A stretch of DNA of 64,000 nucleotides, from contig CANGEW010000006.1 in NCBI GenBank assembly GCA_947452965.1, positions 1 through 64,000 of the forward strand, in the 5' to 3' direction. Both the position numbers and the translations under genes were made by a program. The stretch comes from Chitinophagaceae bacterium (GTDB lineage: Bacteria > Bacteroidota > Bacteroidia > Chitinophagales > Chitinophagaceae). Positions 19,531 to 29,365 of this stretch are shown here, piece after piece (position 1 is the stretch's first letter; each line of letters begins with the position of its first letter). The notes under the pieces are model-generated. The model saw only the letters and a list, made by a program, of their open reading frames with translations, did not search any database and was not told the DNA's origin.

Positions 19531-20703
19531 ATGAATTTATACTCACAAAGAGGAGTTTCCGCTCACAAAGAAGATGTTTTGGAAGCTACCAAAAAATTAA
19601 GTAAGGGTTTATTTCCCAATGCATTTTGTAAATTGTTCCCTGATACATTATGCGGCGATGACTTGTACGTAAATGTTATGCATGCGGATGGTGCCGGCAC
19701 TAAAAGTATTTTAGCATATTTATACTGGAAAGAAACGGGCGATATTTCAATTTGGGAAGGAATTGCAAAGGATGCCATTGTTATGAATTTGGATGATTTG
19801 CTATGTGTTGGAATTCACGATCAAATTTTATTTAATTCGACTATTGACAGGAACAAACATTTAATTCCAGGAAATGTGCTTGATCAAATCATTAACGGTT
19901 CTCAATATTTTTTCAACCAGTTGAGTCAATATGGAACAAATATTCATTATTTAGGTGGAGAAACGGCTGATGTAGGGGATGTAGTTAGAACGATTGCTGT
20001 TAATGGAACTATGGCTGCTAGATGGCCGAAAAATAAAATCATTTCAAACGATAAAATACAACCTGGTGATGTTATTGTGGGTTTGGCTAGCTTCGGACAA
20101 GCATCCTATGAATCACAATATAACAGCGGTATAGGAAGTAATGGACTTACTTCAGCACGACATGACTCATTGAATAAAATATATGCTGATCAATACAAGG
20201 AATCATATGACAACCAATTACCTGATGAAATAGTTTACATTGGAAAAAATAAATTAACCGATGAAATTATTAATGAAAAGGGTGAATCCATTACATTAGG
20301 TAAATTGTTGTTAAGTCCCACTCGAACTTTTGCTCCTATATTAAATCAAATACTGGAGAAACATTTCGATAAAATTCACGGTTTAATTCATTGCAGTGGT
20401 GGGGGACAAACTAAATGCTTAAAGTATTTACCCGGAGATTTCAAAATTACAAAAGACAATCTATTTACACCTCCCATTATTTTTAAAATCATACAACAAA
20501 ACAGTGGATGTGGGTTAAAAGAAATGTATGAAGTGTTTAATATGGGGTGTAGACTAGAAATATATTGTAATAAACAGGATGCCGCATTATTCATTGAAAT
20601 AGCAAAGTCATTTTCGGTAGATGCTCAAATTATAGGCAAGGTCGAAGCAAATGATAAGAAATTGTTAGAAATTCATACAAATAACGAAGTAATTGTTTAT
20701 TAA
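19531..20703 (+). CDS. purM: Phosphoribosylformylglycinamidine cyclo-ligase (AIR synthase)
   Basis: HADGAGTKSILAYLYWKE, MNLDDLLCVG, GGETADVGDVVRT, LIHCSGGGQTKCLKYL, MGCRLEIY. Confidence 0.9.
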   Translation: MNLYSQRGVSAHKEDVLEATKKLSKGLFPNAFCKLFPDTLCGDDLYVNVMHADGAGTKSILAYLYWKETGDISIWEGIAKDAIVMNLDDLLCVGIHDQILFNSTIDRNKHLIPGNVLDQIINGSQYFFNQLSQYGTNIHYLGGETADVGDVVRTIAVNGTMAARWPKNKIISNDKIQPGDVIVGLASFGQASYESQYNSGIGSNGLTSARHDSLNKIYADQYKESYDNQLPDEIVYIGKNKLTDEIINEKGESITLGKLLLSPTRTFAPILNQILEKHFDKIHGLIHCSGGGQTKCLKYLPGDFKITKDNLFTPPIIFKIIQQNSGCGLKEMYEVFNMGCRLEIYCNKQDAALFIEIAKSFSVDAQIIGKVEANDKKLLEIHTNNEVIVY

Positions 20704-20715
20704 TCTGCTATAGTT

Positions 20716-20723
20716 TACATTTG
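20716..20723 (+). promoter_or_regulatory. Putative -7 box (TACATTTG) of ftsE
   Basis: Matches TAnnTTTG, 19 nt before the ATG. Confidence 0.4.
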
Positions 20724-20742
20724 TTTAATAAAAAATAGAAGT

Positions 20743-21438
20743 ATGTCGCAATCCATTATAGAACTAAGAAACGTAAACATATATCAAGGTGATGCTATCG
20801 TTTTAAGTAACGTTAATATATCTGTTGAAAAAGGTGAGTTTGTTTATTTGGTTGGTAAAACAGGTACAGGTAAAAGTAGCTTATTGAAAACCTTATATGG
20901 TGATTTGCCACTAACAAGTGGTCAAGGATGGGTAGCAGGGCATAATCTTAAAGAAATTACATGGAAAACAGTGCCATTTTTGAGAAGAAATCTGGGAATT
21001 GTTTTTCAGGATTTTCAATTGTTAACCGATCGCAACGTAAATGAAAATTTGAAATTTGTTCTAAAGGCAACAGGTTGGAAAGATGAAGTATTGATAAACG
21101 AAAAAATCGCTGAAGTTTTAAATAAAGTTAATTTAGGAAATAAAGGTTTGAAAATGCCTTACGAATTAAGTGGTGGTGAACAACAAAGAATAGACATCGC
21201 TAGAGCAATGTTAAATTCACCCAAATTAATTCTTGCAGATGAACCCACTGGAAATTTAGATCCTGAAACCAGTGATGAAATCATGCAATTGTTATTCCAT
21301 ATTTGTAAAGATTACAACACAACTATTGTAATGGCTACTCATGACTATATGGTTATCAATAAATTTCCTGCCAGAACTATTAAAACGGAAAGTGGAGTTG
21401 TGATTGACAATGCTAGCATTCGTTCATCCATGATATAA
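20743..21438 (+). CDS. ftsE: Cell division ATP-binding protein FtsE-type ABC ATPase
   Basis: [38 protein letters not shown]-type region, [35 protein letters not shown]. Confidence 0.88.
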   Translation: MSQSIIELRNVNIYQGDAIVLSNVNISVEKGEFVYLVGKTGTGKSSLLKTLYGDLPLTSGQGWVAGHNLKEITWKTVPFLRRNLGIVFQDFQLLTDRNVNENLKFVLKATGWKDEVLINEKIAEVLNKVNLGNKGLKMPYELSGGEQQRIDIARAMLNSPKLILADEPTGNLDPETSDEIMQLLFHICKDYNTTIVMATHDYMVINKFPARTIKTESGVVIDNASIRSSMI

Positions 21439-22546
21439 TTTTCATCGCATTTATGGTATTGTTGTATACTTTATCAAGCAATACCTGTCTAGTTTTAATG
21501 TCATTTTTTTCATAAGGCTTTGTCATCAACTCTTGAATTTTTTTAATGAATTCTTCACTAGTTTCGTTAACTACGCATGCCTCTTCTAGTCCTGTTCCGG
21601 TTATTGCGATTTGATTAGTTACACAATATCTGCCATTATAGAGAGCGTTTAAAATTTTTAATTTTACTCCCGTTTTATTAAAAGAAGGCAAAATGTTGAT
21701 TTGGGCTTTTTTAATCAAATCATCCATTTCGAATTCGCTAGGATTCTCAACCAAACACGTATGCTGATAAGAATAAATAGTTTTTTTAAGTCTTTTTGAA
21801 GGATTTTTTCCAGCCACAACAAACGGAACATGAATTTTAGAAAATACGTGTTTGATAAGCCATGTGACAGCCTTTTCATTTTCGTTTATTGATAAGTTAC
21901 CATGATACAAGCAATAATTACCAACTCCAATGGATGAGTTAACATCATTCCAAGGCAAAAAAACGGGTATGAAATCCATTTGAATCGAAGAATGAAATTT
22001 TTGATGATAAATGGTTTTATCTAATTCACTAACTGTCCAAAAAGATGCATTTGCTGATAATTTCTTTTCGTAAAAGAATAACAATACCGATTCAATTAAA
22101 AAATAGCATTTTTTAATAAGATTTTTTTCATACCTAGCTAACTGGCGATAATAGTTGAATTCGACATTATGCAATCGAACAATAACTTTTTTTGTTGATA
22201 ACTTTCTAGTAAAGACAGGATAACTACAATGAATTCCTTCTATGATAATAGGATAATCATCTTTTAACAAGTCTTTTGTAAGTGCATTATTAATTCTCGA
22301 CTGAACGATGAAAGGTAAAAAGAATTTAGAAAAAGAAAATGTGTTTTTTCTTGGATAATATTGTACTGATGCACAATATCGATTCAGTATAGGTTGTTCT
22401 TTTCCGTCTTTTGAAAAACAATGCAAATGAATTTGAACACCTAATGAGTGTAAGGTTTTTATTTTGTAAAATAAATCAAAAACACCTCCAAAATCAACAG
22501 GAAATGGAGGTTCATGGGTAACAATATGAATCGATTTGTTATTCAA
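21413..22546 (-). CDS. Glycosyltransferase (GT4-like)
   Basis: HIVTHEPPFPVDFGGVFDLFYKIKTLHSLGVQIHLHCF N-terminal; C-terminal Rossmann GT-B style INILPSFNKTGVKLKILNAL. Confidence 0.75.
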   Translation of the reverse strand: MNNKSIHIVTHEPPFPVDFGGVFDLFYKIKTLHSLGVQIHLHCFSKDGKEQPILNRYCASVQYYPRKNTFSFSKFFLPFIVQSRINNALTKDLLKDDYPIIIEGIHCSYPVFTRKLSTKKVIVRLHNVEFNYYRQLARYEKNLIKKCYFLIESVLLFFYEKKLSANASFWTVSELDKTIYHQKFHSSIQMDFIPVFLPWNDVNSSIGVGNYCLYHGNLSINENEKAVTWLIKHVFSKIHVPFVVAGKNPSKRLKKTIYSYQHTCLVENPSEFEMDDLIKKAQINILPSFNKTGVKLKILNALYNGRYCVTNQIAITGTGLEEACVVNETSEEFIKKIQELMTKPYEKNDIKTRQVLLDKVYNNTINAMKIISWMNEC

Positions 22547-23633
22547 TGTTTTTATAAAATTGGATTAGTTTTTTTTCTTCATTCTGCCAATTCAATTGTT
22601 GGGCCGCAATTCGACAATTCAATTGAAGAAGATTGTATTTGCTTTCATTAAGAAGCAATTCATTGATAGCTTCGACAATTGAATGTTCATGTAGCTCTTT
22701 TAGTAAGGTAGCAATTTCAAATTCGTTATTGATTTTCCTGTATTCAGGGAAGTCCATACTGATTTGCGGAATCCCTGCATGTATGTAATCAAAAAACTTA
22801 TTAGCCAAAGAATAATATTGGTTTTTACCTGTATTTTCTACTAAATTAACTCCAATATAGGCTTCTTTGGTAATATTTTTTAAGGCAGAAGGTAGAACAT
22901 TCCCTTTCAGTATGATTTTATGTTCGAGATGGTTCACTTTTATTAACGCTTCAGTTTGTGATATAAAATTACCAGTCCCATAAATATGCAAAGTCGCGTT
23001 AATGTGTTTCATGGCTGGTATTAAATATTCTAAACCTCTAGCTTCATTTACAGCTCCTTGGTATAGTAATATTCTATTATTGGCAGTGCGGTTTTTTGAC
23101 AACAATATCTCTTCTGTAAATGGAATATTTCTGATAACTGAGTAATCTAAACCATATAAATTTTTAAACTCATCCGCAATGGATTGGCTGACAGTATATC
23201 CATGTGTAAAGCTTGGCATAAAATTTCGTTCAATCCAATACCAAAATCGGTATATGAAAGGGCGGGATACAATTTCTTTTTGTTGAGTAAAATATTCATG
23301 GGCATCATAGACTAATATGCGATTACTTAATTTACCAATAAGCCAAACAGGTAACATCGTATCTAAATCAATACAACAAATAATTGTTGATTTTCGAAAT
23401 AATAAATAAATAAAAAGACGAAAATTATATTCTGCATAAAAAAGAAACCCTTTTTTAAAAATACAAAACAGTCTTTTTTGAGTAAATTTTTGCTTTGTTA
23501 GGGGTTTGCTGCCAAAGTGTGCTGTTCCAATGAGTGTTACGTTGTAACCATTTTCTTGCATTGTGTTACAAATACGAATCATTCTCTGATCATATATCAA
23601 TGAATTGGTTACAGTAAAAAAAATGCTTTTCAA
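22539..23633 (-). CDS. Glycosyltransferase (GT4-like)
   Basis: YDQRMIRICNTMQENGYNVTLIG N-terminal; VYDAHEYFTQQKEIV; LYQGAVNEARGLEYLIPAMKHINATLHIYGTG. Confidence 0.85.
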   Translation of the reverse strand: MKSIFFTVTNSLIYDQRMIRICNTMQENGYNVTLIGTAHFGSKPLTKQKFTQKRLFCIFKKGFLFYAEYNFRLFIYLLFRKSTIICCIDLDTMLPVWLIGKLSNRILVYDAHEYFTQQKEIVSRPFIYRFWYWIERNFMPSFTHGYTVSQSIADEFKNLYGLDYSVIRNIPFTEEILLSKNRTANNRILLYQGAVNEARGLEYLIPAMKHINATLHIYGTGNFISQTEALIKVNHLEHKIILKGNVLPSALKNITKEAYIGVNLVENTGKNQYYSLANKFFDYIHAGIPQISMDFPEYRKINNEFEIATLLKELHEHSIVEAINELLLNESKYNLLQLNCRIAAQQLNWQNEEKKLIQFYKNIE

Positions 23634-23714
23634 AGAGATTTTGATGTTTTATATGGGTAATTGCCACAAATTTGCATAATTTATATCGAGTTAGAGAATT
23701 ATTTTACTAAATAA

Positions 23715-23746
23715 TTGAAATAATCAAATAAGAATGATTACCTTTG
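23715..23746 (+). promoter_or_regulatory. rpsO promoter (TTG-N21-TACCTTTG)
   Basis: ttg 23715-23717; TACCTTTG 23739-23746, matching the Bacteroidota -33/-7 consensus. Confidence 0.65.
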
Positions 23747-23795
23747 CACCCGATAAAAAGAAAATAAAACACTGGGTTTTAAAAAAAAGAAACAA

Positions 23796-24068
23796 ATGTC
23801 TCATCTAACAACAGAAAAAAAATTAGCCATATTTCAGACATATGGTGGTAGTGCAAAAAACACTGGATCTATCGAAGGGCAAGTTGCCATGCTAACAGAG
23901 CGTATCAATCACATTTCCAATCATTTAAAGGGAAATAAAAAAGATTTCTCTTCTCAAAGGGGATTAATGATGATGGTAGGTAAGCGTAAACGTTTATTGA
24001 CTTACTTAAGCAAACATGATCTTACTGGCTACAGAGCTCTGATTGAAAAATTAGGTCTACGTAAATAA
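23796..24068 (+). CDS. rpsO: 30S ribosomal protein S15
   Basis: TGSIEGQVAMLTERINHISNHLKGNKKDFSSQRGLMMMVGKRKRLLTYLSKHDLTGYRALIEKLGLRK. Confidence 0.98.
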   Translation: MSHLTTEKKLAIFQTYGGSAKNTGSIEGQVAMLTERINHISNHLKGNKKDFSSQRGLMMMVGKRKRLLTYLSKHDLTGYRALIEKLGLRK

Positions 24069-24099
24069 TCAATCATTTATGCATATCATTTGAATTTTT

Positions 24100-24120
24100 C
24101 CCAACTGTTTAACTGTTGGG
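24100..24120 (+). promoter_or_regulatory. Inverted repeat downstream of rpsO (hairpin cccaac/gttggg)
   Basis: cccaactgtttaactgttggg; no strong U tract. Confidence 0.5.
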
Positions 24121-24153
24121 ATTTGTTCTTTGTATATGTTCAATATTAACCAT

Positions 24154-24174
24154 CTAACAATTATCAATTGTTAG
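24154..24174 (+). promoter_or_regulatory. Perfect inverted repeat in the pnp leader (ctaacaatt-atc-aattgttag)
   Basis: 9-bp perfect stem, 3-nt centre, ending 16 nt before the pnp ATG. Confidence 0.55.
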
Positions 24175-24190
24175 CACAAAACATAATACC

Positions 24191-26338
24191 ATGTCTTTTT
24201 TAAAAGCAACTTCCGTAAACTTTGATTTAGGTGGCGGACGTAATGTAACAATAGAAACAGGAAAATTAGCTCGTCAAGCAGATGGAGCTGTTACCGTTAA
24301 ACAGGGAAACTGTGTAATACTGGCTACTGTAGTAGCGAATAAAGAGCCTAAAGCTGGACAAAATTTCTTTCCTCTTTCTGTGGATTACCAAGAGAAATTT
24401 GCTTCTGCGGGTCGTGTTCCAGGTTCTTTTTTCAAAAGAGAAGCTCGTTTGAATGATTATGAAATATTAACGTCTAGATTGATAGATAGGGCATTACGTC
24501 CATTATTTCCAGAAGATTACTTATGTGATGTGCAGGTTTTAGTTTCATTGATCTCTTCAGATGATGAGGTACTTCCTGATGCATTAGCCTGTTTAGCTGC
24601 TTCTGCCGCTTTGGCTGTTTCAGATATTCCTGTTCAGGAAATTATTTCAGAGGTGAGAATAGGCAGAATCAACGGACAAATGGTAATTAATCCTACCAGA
24701 TCTCAAATGAAAGAATCTGATATGGAGTTTATTATTGCTGCAACCAACAAAAATATCATGATGGTGGAAGGGGAAAGTGATGAGTGCCAAGAGGAAGATC
24801 TTGTAAAAGCACTAGAGTTAGCACATGATGCGATTAGAATTCAAGTAAAAGCACAAGAACAATTGAGAGATCTAGTTGGTATTACTTCAAAGAGAGAATA
24901 CAAAAAACCTTACCGCAACGAAGATCTTAATGAAAAAATAACAGCATTTGCTAAAGACAAAATGTATGCAATTAGTGCTTCAGCTTCTGCAAAGCACGAA
25001 AGAAGCGACGCTTACAAAGCTTTACAAGAAGAAGTGGTAGCTCATTTGGGCGAAGATTTAGCAGATGAAGACAAAGCTTTAATTGGTCATTATTTTGGAG
25101 AGTTACAATATTATGTAGTTCGTGACATGATTCTAAACGATAGAAAAAGATTAGATGGTAGAGGTACAGAAGATATCCGTCCTTTAGAAATGGAGATTGA
25201 TATCCTACCAACTCCACATGGATCAGCTTTATTCACAAGAGGTGAAACTCAGTCACTTACAACTGTTACTTTAGGAACTCCTTTAGATGAATTATTGGTT
25301 GAAAGCGCTCATTCTTCAGAATACAGTAAGTTCATTTTACATTATAATTTTCCTCCTTTTAGCACCGGAGAAGTTAAGATGATGAGAGGCGTGGGACGTA
25401 GAGAAGTGGGTCATGGAAATCTAGCCATGCGCTCGTTAAAGAAAATGATGCCTGGTTCAGAATATCCTTATACCGTCAGAGTTGTAAGTGATATTTTAGA
25501 AAGTAATGGTTCGTCCTCAATGGCAACAGTTTGTGCAGGCTCTTTAGCACTTATGGATGCGGGGGTGCCATTAAAGAAGCATGTGAGTGGTGTTGCAATG
25601 GGGCTTATTACAAAAGGTGACAAGTTTGCTGTTTTAACAGACATACTAGGTGATGAAGATCACTTGGGTGATATGGATTTCAAAGTAACTGGTACAAGAG
25701 ATGGCATATGCGGTGTTCAAATGGATATCAAAGTGGATGGCTTGAGTATGGATGTAATGAGACAAGCTCTTGCACAGGCAAAAAATGGCCGCTTACATAT
25801 ATTAGATGCAATGCACGCTTGTACAACAGCTCCAAGAGCTGATGTTAAACCTCATGCTCCTAGAATGGTTAAATTAATTATTGATAAAGAATATATCGGA
25901 GCAGTGATAGGGCCAGGTGGTAAAGTGATTCAAGAAATTCAACGTGAAACTGGAGCTACTGTTAATATTGAAGAAGTGAATAATACTGGTGAAGTGAGTA
26001 TCTTCTCTAAAGACAAAGCTGCATTAGATAAAGCGGTTGAATGGATTAATGGCATTGTAGCGGTTCCTGTGATAGGAGATACATATGAAGGAACTGTAAA
26101 AGGTATAAAAGAGTTTGGTGCTTTTGTTGAGTTTTTACCAAAGAAAGAAGGATTGTTACACATTAGCGAAATCAGTTGGAAACGCTTAGACTCGATGGAA
26201 GGTCTTTTTAAAGAAGGTGATAAAGTAAAAGTTAAACTTCTTGATATCGACCCAAGAACGGGAAAATTCAAATTAAGCAGAAAAGCATTAATGCCAAAAC
26301 CAGAGGCGCCTGCAAAACCGCAATCCGACAACAATTAA
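24191..26338 (+). CDS. pnp: Polyribonucleotide nucleotidyltransferase (PNPase)
   Basis: RNase PH domains, KH (IGPGGKVIQEIQRETGATVNIEE) and S1 (GTVKGIKEFGAFVEFLPKKEGLLHISEI) domains. Confidence 0.98.
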   Translation: MSFLKATSVNFDLGGGRNVTIETGKLARQADGAVTVKQGNCVILATVVANKEPKAGQNFFPLSVDYQEKFASAGRVPGSFFKREARLNDYEILTSRLIDRALRPLFPEDYLCDVQVLVSLISSDDEVLPDALACLAASAALAVSDIPVQEIISEVRIGRINGQMVINPTRSQMKESDMEFIIAATNKNIMMVEGESDECQEEDLVKALELAHDAIRIQVKAQEQLRDLVGITSKREYKKPYRNEDLNEKITAFAKDKMYAISASASAKHERSDAYKALQEEVVAHLGEDLADEDKALIGHYFGELQYYVVRDMILNDRKRLDGRGTEDIRPLEMEIDILPTPHGSALFTRGETQSLTTVTLGTPLDELLVESAHSSEYSKFILHYNFPPFSTGEVKMMRGVGRREVGHGNLAMRSLKKMMPGSEYPYTVRVVSDILESNGSSSMATVCAGSLALMDAGVPLKKHVSGVAMGLITKGDKFAVLTDILGDEDHLGDMDFKVTGTRDGICGVQMDIKVDGLSMDVMRQALAQAKNGRLHILDAMHACTTAPRADVKPHAPRMVKLIIDKEYIGAVIGPGGKVIQEIQRETGATVNIEEVNNTGEVSIFSKDKAALDKAVEWINGIVAVPVIGDTYEGTVKGIKEFGAFVEFLPKKEGLLHISEISWKRLDSMEGLFKEGDKVKVKLLDIDPRTGKFKLSRKALMPKPEAPAKPQSDNN

Positions 26339-26360
26339 TCATCACAATTAAAACTTATAT

Positions 26361-26397
26361 GCCACAACATAGAATTTACATGTTGTGGCTTTTTTTT
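26361..26397 (+). terminator. Rho-independent terminator of pnp, abutting the prmA start codon
   Basis: gccacaacat-agaatttac-atgttgtggc + T8: perfect 10-bp stem, 9-nt loop. Confidence 0.85.
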
Positions 26398-26399
26398 GT

Positions 26400-27236
26400 A
26401 TGCCACATTTACAATTCGCATTTCAAACAACAGACCAATCAGCAAAGGATACTCTAATTGCCCAACTTAGTAACATTAATTTTGAAGGATTTGAAGAAAC
26501 AGATTCAGGATTATTGGCTTATATTCTAGAAAGCCAATTTGATGATTCATTATTTAAATCTTTGATTTATATAAATCATTTAAATTACGCTAAATCAATA
26601 GTTAATGAAAAGAATTGGAATGAGAATTGGGAGCGTGATTTTCAACCCATCATTGTAAAATATCCATACGAATCGTCAAGTATATTTGCTTTTATAAGGG
26701 CTTCTTTTCATTCAAGTATACCGAATGCTAAGTATGATATATCCATTACACCTAAGATGAGTTTTGGAACAGGACATCATGCTACCACTTACCAAATGAT
26801 TCAACAAATGAGCATGATTGATTTTCAGAATAAAAATGTGGTTGATTTTGGAACGGGAACTGGGGTTTTGGCAATATTAGCAGAAAAACTAGGTGCACAA
26901 TCAGTGATTGCCATTGATAACGATGATTGGAGTATTATGAATGTTAAAGAAAATATTGAAATAAATCAATGTGCTAAAATTTCCGTTATAAAAGAAACAT
27001 TCTGCCACACAAAAGAACACTCTGCAGATGTTATGCTTGCTAATATTAACCTTAATGTAATTATTGATAATTTAGAACACATCAAAAAATCTTGTAAACC
27101 CAATAGTATTGTCCTTTTTAGTGGAATTTTAACGCAGGATGAACCTCTAATAACAGAAAAACTAACAAGTGAAGGCTTTACTATTAATAAAATAGAGTCG
27201 AAAGATAATTGGCTGATAATCAGTACTTATTTGTAA
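26400..27236 (+). CDS. prmA: Ribosomal protein L11 methyltransferase
   Basis: ITPKMSFGTGHHATTYQMI, VVDFGTGTGVLAILAEKLGAQSVIAIDNDDW, MLANINLNVI; start moved to ATG 26400 because the ORF-track GTG 26385 lies inside the terminator stem. Confidence 0.93.
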   Translation: MPHLQFAFQTTDQSAKDTLIAQLSNINFEGFEETDSGLLAYILESQFDDSLFKSLIYINHLNYAKSIVNEKNWNENWERDFQPIIVKYPYESSSIFAFIRASFHSSIPNAKYDISITPKMSFGTGHHATTYQMIQQMSMIDFQNKNVVDFGTGTGVLAILAEKLGAQSVIAIDNDDWSIMNVKENIEINQCAKISVIKETFCHTKEHSADVMLANINLNVIIDNLEHIKKSCKPNSIVLFSGILTQDEPLITEKLTSEGFTINKIESKDNWLIISTYL

Positions 27237-27292
27237 GTAGTAGCATTAAATTTATGTTAACATTTTTTGTATTAGATTTGTAAACATAATTT

Positions 27293-27931
27293 ATGAAAGA
27301 AGCATTATTGATTTTGTTGGCTTACTTTATTGGATCTTTTCCAACAGCTTTAATTGTAAGTAAAAAATTTTTCGGTATTGATATCAGGGACTATGGAAGT
27401 AAAAACATGGGTGCAACGAATGCCTTTAGAGTTCTAGGCCCAAAATTTGGTATCATTATCATGGTTATCGATATTGTAAAAGGGATGTTGGCTGTTGGTT
27501 TGTTTTATTTTATTCCAAGTTACCTAACAAATGAATTATTAAGAACCAATTTTATGATTGGTTTAGGTTTAGCGGCAGTTATCGGTCATATTTTTCCAGT
27601 CTTTGCAAATTTCAAGGGGGGGAAAGGAGTCGCCACCTTATTAGGTATGGTAATTGCAATACAACCAGTTGTTGCTGTATGTTGTTTTGGCGTTTTCTTA
27701 ATCGTATTATATTTCACTAGATATGTCTCTCTGAGTTCTATTTTAGGTGCCATCATGTTACCGGTATCTGTTTTATGGATATGGAATGAACATGAAATTT
27801 TGTATAGAATTTTTGCATTGTTAGTAGCGATTTTAGTTGTAGTAACGCACCAAAAAAATATTTCTAGATTATTGAAAGGTTGTGAGAATCGAATGCCTAT
27901 TTTAAAACATAGAGATAAAAAAAAGGATTAA
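27293..27931 (+). CDS. plsY: Glycerol-3-phosphate acyltransferase
   Basis: AYFIGSFPTALIVSK, DYGSKNMGATNAFRVLG, GHIFPVFANFKGGKGVATLLG. Confidence 0.97.
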   Translation: MKEALLILLAYFIGSFPTALIVSKKFFGIDIRDYGSKNMGATNAFRVLGPKFGIIIMVIDIVKGMLAVGLFYFIPSYLTNELLRTNFMIGLGLAAVIGHIFPVFANFKGGKGVATLLGMVIAIQPVVAVCCFGVFLIVLYFTRYVSLSSILGAIMLPVSVLWIWNEHEILYRIFALLVAILVVVTHQKNISRLLKGCENRMPILKHRDKKKD

Positions 27932-27938
27932 AATCAAC

Positions 27939-28748
27939 ATGAAATTATATTCTATCTTCAAATTTGTTTTTCAATGTGTTATTCTTTTTTTTATAATAAA
28001 TGCTTGTAATCGCAATGCAATAACTGGTAGAAGTCAACTCTCTCTCTTTTCAGAAACTGACTTGCAACAACAAGCATTCACAGAATATCATTCTATATTA
28101 GATAAAAGCAAAATTGTCCCTTTAACTAATAGCAATACAGAAATGGTTAAAAGAGTAGGGAGTCGTATTTCAAAAGCGATTAGCGTTTATTATGCTAGTA
28201 AAGGGATGAGTAATCAATTGAATGGTTACAAATGGGAGTTTAATTTAGTTGAAAGTAAAGAAGTTAATGCCTGGTGCATGCCGGGTGGAAAAGTAGTAGT
28301 GTATACCGGATTATTACCTATAACTCAAAATGAAACCGCCTTAGCAATCGTTTTGGGGCATGAGATCACACATGCTGTAGCTCATCATGGAAATGAAAGA
28401 ATGAGCCAAGCTGCCATTGCTCAAGGTATCCAAATTGCTGGAAACGTTTACACAAAAGACAATTCTCGTGCCAATGAGCTCTTTAATAACATATTTGCGC
28501 CTACTGCTGCAGTTACTTATTTATTACCTAATTCTCGGAAACAAGAGTATGAAGCGGATCATTTTGGAATTATTTTTGCAGCCATGGCTGGGTATGACCC
28601 TAGAGAGGCAATCCCATTTTGGCAACGAATGTCAAAATCAGGAGGAAATAAACCACCAGAATTCTTAGCAACACATCCATCAGACGAGAATCGAATTTCT
28701 CAGTTACAAAAATATATGAATGAAGCTCTTACATATTATAATAAATAA
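27939..28748 (+). CDS. M48 family metallopeptidase, lipoprotein
   Basis: Lipobox-like IINAC; HExxH motif GHEITHAVAHHG; EYEADHFG. Confidence 0.93.
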   Translation: MKLYSIFKFVFQCVILFFIINACNRNAITGRSQLSLFSETDLQQQAFTEYHSILDKSKIVPLTNSNTEMVKRVGSRISKAISVYYASKGMSNQLNGYKWEFNLVESKEVNAWCMPGGKVVVYTGLLPITQNETALAIVLGHEITHAVAHHGNERMSQAAIAQGIQIAGNVYTKDNSRANELFNNIFAPTAAVTYLLPNSRKQEYEADHFGIIFAAMAGYDPREAIPFWQRMSKSGGNKPPEFLATHPSDENRISQLQKYMNEALTYYNK

Positions 28749-28772
28749 TTAGAAAAAAAATCTACTTATTTA

Positions 28773-28803
28773 TTGTAAAAAAGCTTAAAATGAAGTAGTT
28801 TTG
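28773..28803 (+). promoter_or_regulatory. Putative promoter (TTG-N20-TAGTTTTG)
   Basis: ttg 28773-28775, TAGTTTTG 28796-28803. Confidence 0.55.
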
Positions 28804-28892
28804 CACATCTGTTAATAAATGTTTTTGCGTAAATAACCATTAACAGCATTAACCAAAAGTCTATTTTTCAATATTCAAAGAATTCATTACTA

Positions 28893-29360
28893 ATGGCACT
28901 TCCTACAATTTTTGAGAAATTACAATACAATAATGAAAAAAATGTATTGATACAAGGTCTCCCTTCTACTATCGAAAAGCATTTTGCAAAAATGACCTTC
29001 TCCAAAAGTGTAACACCACTACTAAAAATACGAAAAGTTGAATTTGCGTTGGTTTTTGCTGTTAGTAAAAAACAATTGACGGATATTTTGAATGACATCA
29101 TGCCAGCACTACATCAACAAGCTAAATTGTGGATTGCACACCCAAAGCCTACTGCAAAAATAGCAAGTGATTTATGTCGCCATAATCATTGGGAAATGAT
29201 TGAACAACATAGATTAGAAGCTATTGATCAAGTTGAGCTGGATAACGTATGGTGTGCTACTAATTTTAAATTATCAGGCACAATACAAAGAGAAAATAAC
29301 AGCATTCCCAGAAATAAATTGATCAATCAACAAGAATTACTTGAAATAGAATTGGATTGA
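28893..29360 (+). CDS. DUF3052-like hypothetical protein
   Basis: 155 aa; C-terminal layout LWIAHPKPTAKIASDLCRHNHWEMIEQHRLEAIDQVELDNVWCATNFKL resembles DUF3052. Confidence 0.55.
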   Translation: MALPTIFEKLQYNNEKNVLIQGLPSTIEKHFAKMTFSKSVTPLLKIRKVEFALVFAVSKKQLTDILNDIMPALHQQAKLWIAHPKPTAKIASDLCRHNHWEMIEQHRLEAIDQVELDNVWCATNFKLSGTIQRENNSIPRNKLINQQELLEIELD

Positions 29361-29365
29361 TTTTT

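Noticed and set aside
25939-26334. Antisense ORF of 131 aa inside pnp
   Set aside because: Fully overlaps the PNPase KH/S1 region; no start context or homology
26385-26399. GTG start for prmA given by the ORF track
   Set aside because: Lies in the 3' arm and U tract of the pnp terminator; ATG 26400 fits PrmA N-termini better
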